From the NCBI RefSeq assembly GCF_017591425.1, contig NW_024464918.1, forward strand, positions 25,076,001 to 25,140,000: a stretch of DNA of 64,000 nucleotides. The letters are read 5' to 3'. Within the stretch, counting starts at the first letter, position 1. Every line of letters begins with the position of its first letter. Under the pieces are notes generated by a model. It had not been told where the DNA came from, did not search any database, and was given only the letters and a program-made list of their open reading frames with translations. A program made the translations under genes and the position numbers. This document shows, piece by piece, positions 1 to 12,660 of the stretch. Source of the stretch: Ochotona curzoniae. Its lineage: Eukaryota; Chordata; Mammalia; Lagomorpha; Ochotonidae.

Positions 1-1060
1 CTTTTTAAAGGGACAATTGGTTTTAATAAGCTATCTTAAAATAGAACTGTTTTCATCTTTGAAAAATGTGTGTGTCCAAGTGATTTAACATTATAATAAA
101 TCTTTTTTATAGTGTACCAAAAAGCATAAAAATGACTAACACCTATAGAACTCTGCCTGCACCCATTGACATTTTTTTCTTTTACCTTTATGTTTAAAAG
201 TAAAAAAGAAAAAGAAAATCTTACAGAGTTTATGTGATAAGTGAACACTTTTATTACTGTAAATTTATAACCAAGAACACCTAGGGGAGATATTTTTATT
301 TCTTCCTACTTTTCTGAGTGCAAATAAATTGTTTGCAACAGTCTCCCCTTCTGAGCAAATTGTATAAATGTCAACAGTAACATGGCAGTGCATAGCTGAA
401 AGCTGCAGATTGAAATAATCATTAAGAGCACTGCTCCAACTTTGAGGTAGAAATGAGTTGTGGGTCAAAACTCAACTACTTAACTAGCTATAAATATTTT
501 TTACATCATTTGGCCTCCATTTTCATATCTATTAATGGGAAGTATAACTTTGTCTCAGGTTATTTGAAGACTGAAAAGATACAGACCATAAGTTCTTATC
601 CTATACCAGTCACATGATAACTAGGTAATAAGTGGCTATTACTTTATGGAGACGTTCATCGGATAGAAAGACCAAAGGTGGGGCTGACTCACCAGCACCA
701 TTCCCTGGGACTCCCTGAGTCCCAACCTTCTCTTTTCTGTTTCATCTGGAGCAACTCTAGGCCTTCCATTCATTCATAGTTATGCCTCTCTGAAAATTCA
801 TGACTGGAAGCTTCTAGAAAAACTTGCTTGATGAGTCACTACTCATGTTAGTCACTATCCAAATTGTTTCACGTGATCTTTATTGAGTATTTTGACTGAC
901 AAGGCAGATAATTGACCCTTTAGACCAATGAAGTTGTATCTACAGCTGAGGTGAGGGTGGGCCATGCTAGAGATGGGAGGGTACATTCAATAAATAAGCA
1001 TTGTGGTAAGATACAGGAAACAGGGCTGGCAAGTACCTAGATATAAACAATGTTCACTAT
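1..1060. other. Unassigned non-coding DNA
   Basis: AT-rich single-copy-looking sequence. Open frames here (at most 70 codons) have no recognisable protein character. I see no repeat family, RNA gene or promoter that I can support. Confidence 0.6.
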
Positions 1061-1200
1061 ACTAGGGCTTCTTCAACTTTAGCTCACAAGCAGATCATCT
1101 GGGGATCTTACAAAAATGCCAGCTATGATTCATTTGTTTCATGGTAGGGCCTGAGTGTATGCATTTCTAGCAAATACATAACTGATGCTTTCTAGTATTC
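1061..1200 (+). mobile_element. MER5-like hAT-Charlie relic
   Basis: The stretch follows the layout of the short non-autonomous MER5 elements: a TTCTTCAACTTTAG-like head, a 'CATCTGGGGATCTTAC' core, then a weak 'TAGGGCCTGAGTGTATGCATTTC' block cut by substitutions. The match is by eye and heavily decayed. The right edge is uncertain. Confidence 0.5.
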
Positions 1201-2204
1201 TTACTTCAAACATTAAGGTACAACAAAAAGCAACAAGCAACAATCTGGAACCAACAGCTTTAAACTACGAGAAAGCTGGTTGAGATTGGTATTTAAAGAA
1301 CACATTGAGCCTCAGTTCTTAACGGACCTGTAATGAGTTTCATTTTATTCATCTAAATCTGCTATACATATTCCTTAGCAAAGTAGTTAAGATGTGCCTA
1401 CAACTCCATAAGTCAATGCAGAGAATTCTGGATAACTCAATTCAACAAGTATGCAGTTCAACCTAATGCCTACATGAGACATTGTACTTGGCCTTCAAGC
1501 TACAATGATTACATAAGCCAGGGGGTTGACAAACTTACAGAAGGATCATATGATAAATATCCTAGGTTTTATAGGATAACAGATAAAAATCAAGGATATT
1601 AGAGAATTATTAATATTTTACCATTTGAAATTCAAAACTAGTCTCAACTATGAGATTATACAAACACATGAACTAGATCCACAGATTATATTTACCGTCA
1701 GTGTACATGACTAAGATTCCTGCACTGAGAAAATCTATAGTATATTCAAGTTTAATATGTTATGACTTGTTTTTCAAAAGCCTACACTTTTGTTCCTTGA
1801 CTGAAACTAATACTGTAAGTAAAATTGTTTACCTGATTCTACCTATTTCTCCACCCAAACCTTCAAAATCACTTGTCAAGAGTTATGCACCAAAGAGCAG
1901 TTGTGATAACTTCCCTGTGGTGTTTAATTGACGGGCATAGCATGAACACATATACGTGATTCTTGACTTCTGCATTGCGCAAGGTGAAGCCAAATGCTAC
2001 CTGGGCTCTACCATTTCATTGTGTTCACTTCTGCAGTTTTTTTTCTGTCACCTTCAATTTTTTTATTCTTTCTGGTCTTGAGTGTATTTCATAAAGTCAT
2101 TTGAAATATGAAAATAATTGTTTTATTATCATTAGTAATGCTGAAGATGGTGGGTTGGCAGGGCTGGTAGTGAAAGTCAGAAAGATATGTTCTCTCTTTC
2201 AAGT
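1201..2204. other. Unassigned non-coding DNA
   Basis: No gene or clear repeat is visible. The 76-codon plus-strand frame at 1701-1931 has no recognisable domain and is of chance length. Confidence 0.55.
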
Positions 2205-2390
2205 ATTGTCATGTCACTTAATAACTAGAGCCATTCTGAGAAATGTAGCGCTGGGTGATTTCATTGTGTGAAATTGAAGAATATATATTTACAAAGACAG
2301 CTTTGGCAATATAAACTTCAGGGCCATTGTTACATGTGATGTCTATCATTGAACAAAATATCTGCAGAGAATTCATTACTATAATTTACA
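2205..2390 (+). mobile_element. Ancient DNA transposon fragment, same family as 29487-29976
   Basis: The left part (about 2207-2272) shares its order of words with the element at 29.49 kb: a GTCATGTCACTTAATAAC-like terminus, then TTCTGAGAAATG, then GGTGATTTCATTGTGTGAA. Such CAGTCATG-ended elements are old mammalian DNA transposons, possibly of the hAT/Zaphod type; the family name is from memory. Only the left half is recognisable here. Confidence 0.5.
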
Positions 2391-3519
2391 ATCATTAAAC
2401 TAAGATTGTAAAAACATTTTTCCTTCCCATGAATGACATTCAATATATGTGAACCAGTCTTACTGATTGTAATATGTCTGCAGTTACATCCCACAAACCT
2501 TTGTATTCAAAAGTAGGGAACATATTCCAGTGTCTAGCACCCATTACCTACCTGATCTTTTAAATCTCTCTTTTTTTCATGATAGTGTCAAGCCTTTGGG
2601 ATCCATGAATTTAGACATAAGCAATGGTATAAGTACACAAATGGGCACTTAATTATGTATTGTTTGTTGGTTGTATGGGTTCATTAGGTTATATAAGATC
2701 CTAGAAAGTACTAGGGAAAGCAAAATTAGCAGGTGGTAAATCTTTTAGTGGGATCAGCTCTGCCAAAGCATTTAAACTAAGAGTAGAGAGCTACAGGAAA
2801 AAATGCTGATACTGTTTCTGAAAGAGTGTTTAGTAGCCAAAGAGAGTAAGTGAAAACTGTTTCCCAATCAACCCACAAGGATCCAATGATATGAGAGTAT
2901 CTGTAAGCTTCTGTAATTCATTCATCACACATGTGCTCTACTCATTCCCACTTCTTAGAATTTATGCAGTGCACAGAGCTAGCCACAGACTAAACTTAGA
3001 GTTTTGTGGGTGAATGTAACTTCAGGGGATGGGAAAGAGCATACTAGTGGTCAATGTGGGAGTAGAATTCTCACCTAAGTGCTTTTGAAGTTGCTTTTTG
3101 TAACTAGAGAGGAAAACTTCCAGGAAAGTTAGAATAGTGGGAGGGATGCAGGAGTCTGGACTAGTCACACCCTGTATTGTTCTGTGAAAACACAAAGGTT
3201 GCAAGTCTCAGATTTTCCATAATTTAATGTTCTGTCCAAATGACACAAACAAGATGCCACAGCTCTACTGCCAACAAAACAGGTGCAGAATTGTTTTCAT
3301 GGTCGTAGAGGCTGGTGGCTTTGACCCCCCCGCCCTGGCAACCAATGACATGTATTTGCAAGTGTCACTTCTCTACAAAGTGCCCTTGTTGTCCTTTCAG
3401 TTGATATCTTGATTATTTGAGTATCTCATCAGCTTATATTTAAACAGTTACTATTTGTTGAAATTGTGTCTGTTGATCACCATGCTAAAACTTTTGTGTG
3501 TTTTATATCAATTAAGTCT
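2391..3519. other. Unassigned non-coding DNA
   Basis: No supported gene or repeat. Short frames on both strands (about 60 codons) near 3.0-3.4 kb show no conserved features. Confidence 0.55.
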
Positions 3520-3660
3520 TACAGTGAATATGTCAAATGATTATTGTTTCCATTTTACAGAGAAGAAATTTGAGGCTCAGGGAGGTTTAATAACATGTCC
3601 ATGGTTATGGAGCTTGAAGTGATAGAATTAGTTTCTAAACAACTTTCGCATACCACCATG
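3520..3660 (-). mobile_element. MIR relic, antisense
   Basis: The reverse-MIR signature is visible: a CATTTTACAGAGAAGAAA-like block followed by GAGGCTCAGGGAGGTTTAATAAC and a decayed tail at the expected spacing. MIR is a tRNA-derived SINE active before the placental radiation. Confidence 0.6.
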
Positions 3661-3699
3661 CTATCTGGCAGTTCTTCTCAATATCATATCATACAATGA

Positions 3700-3945
3700 C
3701 AGCTAATGCTTTTTGAACCTATTGTTACATTGACCCAGTGTTTTAATGACAGTATAACTGTAGAGACATTGTCTCCTTTAGCATTCATGATAACACTGTG
3801 ATATGCATTCTAACATTATCCTCATTTTACAAGTGAGGAAACAGAGGCTTGCCAAAGCTCAGCAATTTACTGTTTGAGTCTAAAATCTGGCACTCAAGTT
3901 CATACTCAACCATGAACCAACACTCTCTGTGCCCTTTAAACTTCA
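3700..3945 (-). mobile_element. MIR relic, antisense
   Basis: It contains the antisense MIR order: a GCATTCATGATAACACTGTGAT block (the direct-strand 'GTTGTGAGGATTAAATGAG' region reversed), then TCATTTTACAAGTGAGGAAACAGAGGCT. It is nearly full length. With the copy at 3.5 kb and the L2 tail at 4.0 kb it forms a small cluster of very old repeats. Confidence 0.7.
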
Positions 3946-3959
3946 TCTCACCATGTTAT

Positions 3960-4085
3960 ATGCACTTGTTTTGATGCCAGCTGTCCCCAAGAGGTTGTGA
4001 GACCCAAGAGGGCAAGGAGTTAGTCACAATCGCCTGGTTTATAACAGGTTCCCAAGAAATGCCTTACTGATTTGTTTCATTGGCA
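3960..4085 (+). mobile_element. L2 3'-end relic
   Basis: The L2 terminal order is recognisable: a 'GAGGGCAAGGAGTTAGTCAC' block, then a 'CCTGGTTTATAACAGG' block, then a CCAAGAAATG tail replacing the usual CAATAAATG. It is decayed and has no coding content. Confidence 0.5.
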
Positions 4086-5781
4086 CCAAAGTTAACATTT
4101 AACCCAGAAAAGTGGTTCTCTTTATGGAATAAGTAAATGAAAGAATGAGAAAGGATGTGAACAACGATGACTGTGCTTTAAAAAAAAAAAAAGAAAATTA
4201 TTTTGGAAACCCTACAAGAAAGAATAACCGATATCTGTAGACTGGGAAATCATGTAATTAGTCTCTTTGGAGGTTGAGCTCATGGTTTATACTTTGCAAA
4301 AATCAATTCAATCCAATTGACTTCATCTCAAAATCAAAATGCCTTGGCCTTGGCCAGTCCTCCACAAATGCTGTAGGACTTTAGTCACTTCCCTGTCACT
4401 ATAATAGAACCAATTAAAAATAAACACTCAGGTGTTATATAAATGCAAGTAAAACAGCACGACTCAATCCTCAAGACTGCTTTTTCTAGTCTAATCTGCT
4501 GAGGTTCAGTGACCTTCAGCATTTCTTTCTACAATAACTTCACAGCTGTCACAGAAAATGTCATTAACATAGCAACTAATCCAACCTCTTGAGTATCAGG
4601 ATTTAAGCTCCCTTAGAGCCAGATATTAAATATGTGTGGAACAGATATAAAACCAAAGAAATAAATATACTATTTCCTAGTAAGGAAGTTTTTTCAAAAA
4701 CAAAATAATAATCCCTAAAGCTGCCAATAAAAGCAGATTGTGGCTGCTAGCCAGCTAGAAGATGAAAACTACAAATAGCTAGAGATGACAAGTACAAATA
4801 GCTAGAATTGTGTTTGGAAAAAACCTGTTTGGAACTCTAGGTAAGCCTGCTGTAATATCAAATCCTTGTTTGCAAACTTCAATAGAAAAAAGACAACTTT
4901 CAAATAACTGTGATTTCTTTGAGCTCACAAGACAGCTGTCCAGCAAAATAATACGTTAGAGAGTCTGAAGATATTGTGTCAATTGCCAGAAAGCTTCTAT
5001 GCATAGGTAGAAATTAAATACTCAACCTGTTGCAAGAACAATAAATGATATTTGCGTTAAATAAAAACACCCAAGCTTAGAGTGGATCTTATTGAACCGA
5101 CAATCACCTGTATCCCAATGGGTAGATTTGCTCACTTGGTTTCTCCATTGACCTCCACCTTTCACTTTTATTCTTTGAATATTCTAGGAGTGACATGGAT
5201 CGTTTTATAAAGATTCTGTCCTGTGGTAGATTTTCTTGGCTACTTAGCTTTCAGCCTCTTCCTGACCTATTTCCTCGTTGGCAGAATCCTAAATGTGTTG
5301 GGCCAGTCATTCTCCATGGCCGTGTGCTCAGTCTCCTAGGTGATGAATGTTAGTCTAAGCCAATTATGGTAGGATCATTCTCCTTACTGGACATTAGTAT
5401 AAATTCAGACCAATCTAGCCATTGAAGCATACACGTATGGTAGCTATTGAGTCAAGAAGTAATTTTTCTCTCTCAATAAGGAATGAGTCTTCCTGCACCT
5501 TCAGGGCCTAGAGTATAAAGATAGCAAGAACCTGGGCTGACAGTGGTACACTGTCCTTAAACTCAGAAACTTCCTCCTGGGTGAGACAGTTCTTTCTGTA
5601 ATAAGAAGTATTTGGCTGGGTAATTGTCCTCACTTATTAAAGGTGAATATGGTATCTGTGTCAGGCAATTTTTTAATTTTCTTAAATAGTCTTGCTTTAC
5701 CAATCATGTCCAGAATATTCATTGGTCATGCAAGAGCGTACTGCAACATCCAGAAACACATCAAAGGGGCACAATCTAAAA
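4086..5781. other. Unassigned non-coding DNA
   Basis: No gene is seen. Around 4768-4805 there is an imperfect duplication of the word ACAAATAGCTAGA about 26 bp apart. Otherwise the sequence is AT-rich and featureless to the eye. Confidence 0.55.
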
Positions 5782-6001
5782 CAAGGTCTAATAAGTCTTT
5801 TCTATAAAAAGGTAAATAATATGTTCAGCATTATAAGCCATTAGGCCTCAACAGCAGCCATCTAACTCTGCTGTTGTAGTGCAGAAAAAACCATTGATAA
5901 ATCATGAATGACGAGCACAGTTGTGTTTCAATAAAATTTTATTTATAAAACGATGGAGAGAGGGTCAGGTTTAGTTTGCAGGTTATAGTTTGCTAGGTCT
6001 G
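5782..6001 (+). mobile_element. hAT-Charlie non-autonomous element (MER3/MER58-like)
   Basis: It begins CAAGGTCTAATAAG and ends GCTAGGTCTG. Inside, it keeps the family's order: TTTCTATAAAAAGG, an 'AACTCTGCTGTTGTAGTGCAG' block, CAGTTGTGTTTCAATAAAAT, then GCAGGTTATAGTTTGCTAGG. The flanking octamers ATCTAAAA (5774-5781) and ATCTAGAG (6002-6009) agree at 6 of 8 positions, as expected for an old 8-bp hAT target duplication. The exact subfamily name is uncertain. Confidence 0.75.
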
Positions 6002-7569
6002 ATCTAGAGTTCCACAAAATACCTCCATGCATTGTGAAAGAAAGTTTCTGATGGCTTCCATAGAGGTCTTGGCCCTCATCTATCTTTATGACTTAATCTC
6101 GTGTCACCATAGCCTTTTTTCTATTGACTTGGCAAACTTCAGCCATACCTTAGCATACCCCAAATAATGCCTAGGGCCTTGGTATTTGATAGTCTCATTT
6201 TAGAGGTTCTTGCTATGGCTGGCCTTTTCTCATTATTCAGAATTTAAGTTGTCATTTTTTTCAAGTGTTTATACATCCCACTCTCTCAGGGTCACTTCCC
6301 TATCAATTTGTCTGCCTTATTTGCTTCTTTTTCTTCAATTATGCAGTATCAACCTTTGACCTTGCTATAAGTTTGAAGGACAAGGACCTTGATCATCTTG
6401 GTTAATATTTTAAGTTCAGAAATGAAACAAATATTAAATATTTATTGACTGGTGGCCATCTTTTTGCTCCAAGAATGTTTTATGGAATTTCAGAATATGT
6501 TCCTTAATGCAAAGTTCCTATGAAATGTTATAGAACAATTCTTTCTACAAAATTGCTCATTCTATGATTTCCTTTAGAGATCAATTTGACTTGTCTACAG
6601 TAAAATTTACTCTCCCAGACATGCAATTATATGACTTATATAAGTGCTAATAATTATTACCTTTATCTGAGGCTGGCAATTAAAAAAAAAAACGAAGAGG
6701 GTTTTGGTTATTTGGTCAATGAAGTTATTTGGTCAACTGGCCAAATAGATCTTGACAAACTAACTAGGCCTGCTCACCAAGTTGTGTGCTTGCTAGGGAC
6801 TTCCTTTCTATGAAAAATCAAAGAGATGTCTCTAGTGCAGGGACTGCCTAAGTGTACCTCTGCTCAAAGCTTGAGGAGTGTTTTTGGATCCAGAAACAAT
6901 GTGCTTTGTTGAATCATACAACAAGGGAGAGGAGAGCCGGTGCTTGTGTGAGGAACTCTTTCACATCTCATGCATGCTGGTCTTCCAGTCGGCATCTGAT
7001 CATATGGAAGAATTATTTGGCTGTACTCATCCAGCAACTGTTTAAGGAAGGAATTCAACACAATTGGGGTAAAGAGGAGGGAACAGGAGTGTATTTGTTT
7101 GGGGCTTTTTCTCTACTGTGAGTGAGTAGTAGATTTTCCAAAGTTTTGGATCATCTTCTGAGTGCGTGAGTCATCACCACCCTTCATAACAGCCTGCCTG
7201 ACCCTGGGCCACTTACCCTGCCTTTTTAAAACCAGGAAATCTAGTTCAAGTATGATCTCTGGGCACCTAATTTTTTCAAGTCCTAGTATTAAAATCTGTA
7301 GCCCTCCTAGGAGTCTCCCTCTCAAATATTCCTTTTAAAATCCCCAAAAGATATGGTAGGAAACAAAAATGTCTTTAATGAAGGGAAAAATCAGACAGAA
7401 GGAAACAAGAGTGACAAGTCTCTCACAAGTGTTTTTGTTTTCATTGAACTAAAACCTATTCTCCCACCTGCGGATCATTCTCAAGGTTTACAATTTCTGT
7501 TCTCACTTTCTCAGGAAAATGATGAATATCATTCTTTGTCAGAAAGCAGAGATCAGTTGATGTATTCAT
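6002..7569. other. Unassigned non-coding DNA
   Basis: Overlapping frames on both strands between 6.85 and 7.57 kb (up to 89 codons) lack recognisable domains and do not form splice-like chains that I can defend. No clear repeat. Confidence 0.5.
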
Positions 7570-8335
7570 GAACTATGGGCATTTCAGCTGACCACAGCTA
7601 AGTCCCCTGTTTATGTAACGGATGTTTGAAGCCAAAGTGGGAAAGCCTATTTTGGTCCAGCTCTGGCTCCAGCAGAGGGAGCCAGCAAAAGTGCCTGTGA
7701 GATAACATGAAAGGAGAGCCAGGACCCAGGTGGGAGTTGCATGCTTTTGGGGGCAGCTACCACTAGTTCCTGCCAAGTGTGACCACATGACTACCCAAGA
7801 ATGCAGAACCACAACTGCCATATCTCTCAATTAAAAAAAAAAAACACTGTAGAAATCTCAGTGACTTTCAGTTTGTAAATACCTGAGTAATTACAAAACG
7901 AAGGGACAGTGCCAAACCTGTCCACAAAGTCTGATTAGGCCTTTGTGTTGCCCTTCAGAGCCCACTGTGCATCAGTCACATATACAACCAGTGTAGCCTA
8001 GTGAATGGGGTGTCCACAGGGAATGAATCAGCAGCTTCTAGATCCGGAGCAGAGTTCTCGGGGTTCCCGGAGCAGTGATCACTAAGGCTTTTCTGAGTGG
8101 CTGCTGCTGTCTTGTTCACCACCAAGGAGCTCTTTGCTGTGTTCATTTCCCAAACTGTGTGGCACAAAGAGAAGAGAGCAGAGCACAAACACGAGGCTAA
8201 CTTTGTGAAACTGCCAATCTCTTTTTCTAGGAGGATTGACGCCCTGGAGGTGGGAAAGATGCAGACCCGATTGTTCCCAACGGAGACTATTTTTCACCTT
8301 CATATTGAAATAGCAGGGCTACTCTGCTAAATTTA
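7570..8335. other. GC-richer unassigned segment
   Basis: The base composition is more balanced than in the flanks, and three or four frames of 70-85 codons lie on both strands. One plus-strand frame (8097-8330) starts MAAAVLFTTKELFAVF. None resembles a known family. It could be an ancient LTR, a conserved non-coding element or an unrecognised exon. The A-run at 7834-7845 could be a retroposon tail. Confidence 0.3.
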
Positions 8336-8900
8336 GGATTCAGCTCAAATCTCCAACCATTTTTCCTACTTAGGCCCTAGCCAAATATGAGCTCTAAACT
8401 GACGCATGTTTTGTTTTTCCAATTTTATTCCTGCGGCACTCCCAAAGCTAGAGGCATAAAATAAAAATGAAGACACAGAATATCTATTAGCAAAGCACAT
8501 GATTTTGTTACTTAGAAAAAAATACAGTCATTTTTATTAAATTTGTCTTAAAGTGCTTTGGTTTAAATTAAAGAGAATTGACTTTTGTGAAATGAAAAAC
8601 TTAAGTTAAAATACTTACATATAGAGTACAAGCAAGTCCTTTGTTGATAACCCTCTTCCTCTAATAGTGTCCTATCTCTTCCAGTGGGCACAGTGGCATT
8701 CCCTGAAGCCAGGTCCCTTAAGAAAAGCAGCTCTTAGCATGGAAGCCTCGCTGTGTGTTACTTCACACTGACAGGCACTCCAGCCATCCTGATAGACACT
8801 TTAGATAAGGCCTGCATGTAGCAGTAATTATGCAGATCTACAGGGTACACTGTGGCATTTCAGCCCATGTACACAGTGTGCAGTAAATGGATCACAGTGA
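8336..8900. other. Unassigned non-coding DNA
   Basis: AT-rich sequence with no supported gene, repeat or RNA. Confidence 0.5.
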
Positions 8901-8939
8901 TCAGTTTATTTATCATCTCAGACATCTATCATTCCCTCA

Positions 8940-9090
8940 TTTTGGAAGCATACACAGGCCACTCTAGTAACTATTTTAAAAGAATTAATTTGGGGGTTAG
9001 GTATAGTTACCCAAATGCACTATAGAATGTTAGAGGTTATTCCTCCTTCCAGGCTGCACTGTTGTCCTGTTAACCATCCTCTGTGGTGGC
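8940..9090 (+). mobile_element. Possible L1 3'-UTR fragment
   Basis: The word order AACTATTTTAAAAGAATT, GGTATAGTTACCCAAATG, CACTATAGAATGTTAGAGG and TTATTCCTCCTTCCAG resembles the 3' untranslated part of old mammalian L1 elements. The resemblance is from memory and the edges are undefined. Confidence 0.35.
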
Positions 9091-11166
9091 TTCAGCACCT
9101 TGCAGATCCATTGGCAGTCCCTCGGCAGTGTACCGCTGTTTAGAGCTGACGCAGTATTGCTTACAGTGTGGCTTTTGCCATGGGTTATGCATCCTCTCCT
9201 AGATGTAATTTGAGCTGGTCTTTTAAAAATTTCTCTCCTAAAAAATCCTGAAATGCAGAAAGTGAAAAATGGAGTCCGAGATTATAATCTCCATCCATGA
9301 CTATTTCCTATATATAACTTGAGTTGTCTTCTTAAGACAATTAAACACAGGCATTCAATTTCTTGCTTCTGTGACAGCATCTATTGGAAAATACGCTACT
9401 GATTTAACTTGCGTTACTAGAACTCAATGAGACTGGGTCTTCCTTGCCATTTTGTCTTATTTTCAATGTCACCACCACCTCAGATATAACACCTGATACC
9501 TTTCTGAAAGAGCCATTGCCCCGATTGTCACCATGCACTGTACTTTCTCAGAATTCTTACAGTTGAACATTACCCAAAGTCATCTTATGTGTCAGCTTGT
9601 TCATGTTTCTGTGTAAGCACTCCCCACCAGAACGCAACCTCAGGAGAGCTGGGGGCTTCCTGTGATGTTCAGGGTTCCCTCTTTAGAGTGTACAACATTG
9701 TTACCTCTCTCTCTCTTAAAACCCCCTAGATGTGATTGCACAAAGTATCAGTTTGCAGGATCAGGAAGAAAGGGAGAGAAGTGAATTGTGGTAGAGATGA
9801 GGGTTGGTGATAGGAAAATGTAGTGTTGCTCGTTTTTTCGTTGGTATCTCTCCTCCTAGCCCTATAGGATCCTGGCAAGCCCATCTCTTCTCGGACCTTC
9901 TACACTACTCTGATTAAGAGCTCTTCTATTTAGATGGTGCGGATCTAAGGCCAAAGTCTGTTTTCCTTTCAGTGAGGAGATGAACGCATCAATTACTTCT
10001 ATTACTTCTCTTAACCCTGTCTGTCCAGATAACTGCTGTTAACATTTCAGCAAAACTTCTAAATCTGCCTATGTATTTTTAAGCATAATTAAGATTGCAC
10101 TAATCTAAATGGATCCTATAGTGACCAGCAAAGTAATAAAATTGACTTCCTGCAATGTTTGGTTGACAGTCGCCTGTTTGACCCACCAAAGAGCATTCTT
10201 AATAGAAAAATTCAAGTCAGTAATGTGAAAAGAATTACAGAGACCAAGTGGAAAACTGGCAGAGAAGTTCCTATTAATTTAGATTTTTAATATTTCTTAT
10301 CCTTTGTGTCTTATTACAAATGACATTTATGTGATTAAAAACAGGTTATTTCCTAGTAGCCCATCTCCTCCTCTTATGTATTTTTCAGCTGAATGCATTA
10401 GCTCTCAGCTTGTGTCACACAAGCCAGCAACTGTGGAAATAATTACAATGTTATTGAGTATTGTGGCTTTAGGGGAGAAATAACCAGCAGGCTATAGAGC
10501 CATCAGCCACAAGAGTCCAGTGTTCTTCTAAATCTCATTAAGAAGAAATGAAAGGGACCAGGGTAAGACTATGTGAACTGACTCACAACTTGTGTAGCCT
10601 ACACCCTTTTGTATGAACATCTATGAGACTCCAGGCTGAGTATTTATAGACTTCTAAATTGGGAGGCTCAAACTATCAGCAAGTCTTTGAAATGATAAGG
10701 ATTGACTTTGGCAAATGAGTTCATAAGCCATCTCAGATTTTGAGAACCAAATACTGCCAAATTAAAATAACATTTGTTTTTATACTTTGGATCTGGCTAT
10801 TATGGAAGGCATAAACCATGTTAAATGGTTATCATTCAAATTGTCTATACTTAAGGAGAAAAATATTAATTGATATTCCTTATGTGCATGATCAGTTCTT
10901 CTCAGCAACCAAGCTTGTTGAAGTATCCAAACTCCCCCATAAATGCTCAAGTTTCTCTTGCTTCTGGGAATGAAGGAAGAATACTCTACTGGGTTACTTA
11001 CTGCAGAAAGCAATTATAAACCTTTACAAAGTACTCAATACTGGAAATACTGGAAGACAAACAGGAGGAGTCAGTGTTGTATGGAGTATACAGTGGGGAA
11101 AAATAGAAGAGGAAATGTATAAATTAAGTTCACATTTTCATGGCTTACAGCTCAAAGCTAAATACA
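9091..11166. other. Unassigned non-coding DNA
   Basis: About 2 kb with no gene or confident repeat. Short frames (up to 77 codons at 10780-11013, minus) have no recognisable features. Confidence 0.5.
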
Positions 11167-11502
11167 GGGCCCAGCACAATAGTCTAGTGGCCAAGATCCT
11201 TGCTTTGCATGCCCCAGGATCCCATATAGGCATTAGTTTATCTTCCAGCTACTCTAGTTCCCATCTAACTCCCTGCTTGTGGCCTGGGAAAACAGTCAAA
11301 GATGGCCCAATGCCTTGGGACCCTGCACCCACATGGGAGACCCAGAAGAAGGTACTGGTGCCTGGCTTTGGATCGGCTCAGCTCTGGCTGTTGAAGTCAC
11401 TTGGTGAGTGAATCAGCAGATGGAAGACCTTACTATCTATCTCGCCTTTCCTCTGTAAATCTGACTTTCCAATAAATTTTTTTAAATAGTTTTTCAAAAA
11501 AC
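11167..11502 (+). mobile_element. Lagomorph CSINE (pika-type)
   Basis: tRNA-derived SINE starting GGGCCCAGCACAATAGTC. It carries the family blocks TGGCCTGGGAAAACAG, GATGGCCCAATGCC, TTGGGACCCTGCACCC and GGGAGACCCAGAAG, and ends in a pyrimidine-rich segment and AATAAATTTTTTTAAAT. It is flanked by AGCTAAATACA (11156-11166) and AGCTAATTACA (11503-11513), 10 of 11 matching. The CSINE body creates the 98-codon open frame at 11115-11411, which is not a gene. SINEs of this kind move with L1 enzymes. Confidence 0.88.
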
Positions 11503-11519
11503 AGCTAATTACAGTTGGT

Positions 11520-12660
11520 GCAGGAAAACAAACAAAAAACAATCTTTTAAGCTAGTAGAACCAAGAAAGCAAGACACATCTAAAAGAATGGAAGAATCAA
11601 CTAAAGGAAAGATCAAGAGATGGCATTCCCAAATTTTGTCTATTCATATGTCTGACTTTTAAACAATCTGTGTATGGACAGGCTAAAAGCAATAGAGTTG
11701 AAAACAAAATTGGGCAATTAAGGTTGCAACAGCCACCCAGGAAATAATAAGTCCATATGATAACTGCCAACTAAAATGAAAAAAAAATAGCACTTTTTAG
11801 AATTTCCGCTACTTAATATTCACAAAGAAAGCTATTCAAAATTACTCAACATACAGAGAATCACAAAAATAGTCATGTTCTCAGGAGAAACAAATATCCA
11901 CTGAATCTGACCTCTGAATGAAATTGAAAGATAAACATTTTTATCATGGTTACCGTAACCACCCTAAATGATACATTGAATGAGTGAAAGCATAGAAAAT
12001 ATTAAAAAGAAGAAATAAAAATCAAATGAAATGTCAGTATCCAAAGCAAAATTTGTTAGCTATACTTAATACATTGGGATATGAAAGAAAATAGTTCGTA
12101 AAATTAAATCTCATTAGAAATTATTCAACATGAATAGCAGCAAAATACAGAATTAAAGATGAAAACGGTTGGATACTATTAAGTATTCTAACACTTAACT
12201 AACAAACAGCCATTAATGAGAGGGGAGAGAGAATGAGATGGAGGAAATCAGAATCAAATTATTGAAATTCCAAAGTAAAAAGAAAATCTTGAAGGCAGCA
12301 AAAGAAAAATTATTTATTTCATACAAGGAAACAGTGAATTGGTTCACTTCTTAACAGAAAATATAGAGGCCAAAAGAGAATAGAGCAACATCTCTAGGGT
12401 TCTGAAAGAGACTAAAAATTGTTAAGCCAGATTTCATCAACCAGCAAGCGTATCATGTAAAATGGAAACTAGATATTGACATTTTTTCACAGAAAACAAA
12501 ACTAAAATAATTTGTCAGTAACAGGCCTGAACTGTAAGATATGCTGAAGGAAGTTCTCCGTGGTCCTTAACATCAACGTCATGTAGTATTACATAGTATA
12601 CGAGGTTCTTCATGTTCACCTTGTAGTAAATACAAGGCAGGACTGTATCCTTACTTTAAA
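11520..12660 (+). mobile_element. Ancient L1 remnant, ORF1 region
   Basis: A purine-rich, A-rich stretch typical of L1 sense strands. The best part is about 12230-12560: AAGAAAATCTTGAAGGCAGC, TTCTTAACAGAAAATATAG, AGGCCAAAAGAGAATAGAGC and TATGCTGAAGGAAGTTCT, in the order found in old L1 ORF1 and nearby DNA. Stops and indels interrupt every frame, so it is dead. The part upstream of 12230 is assigned only on composition. Confidence 0.55.
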
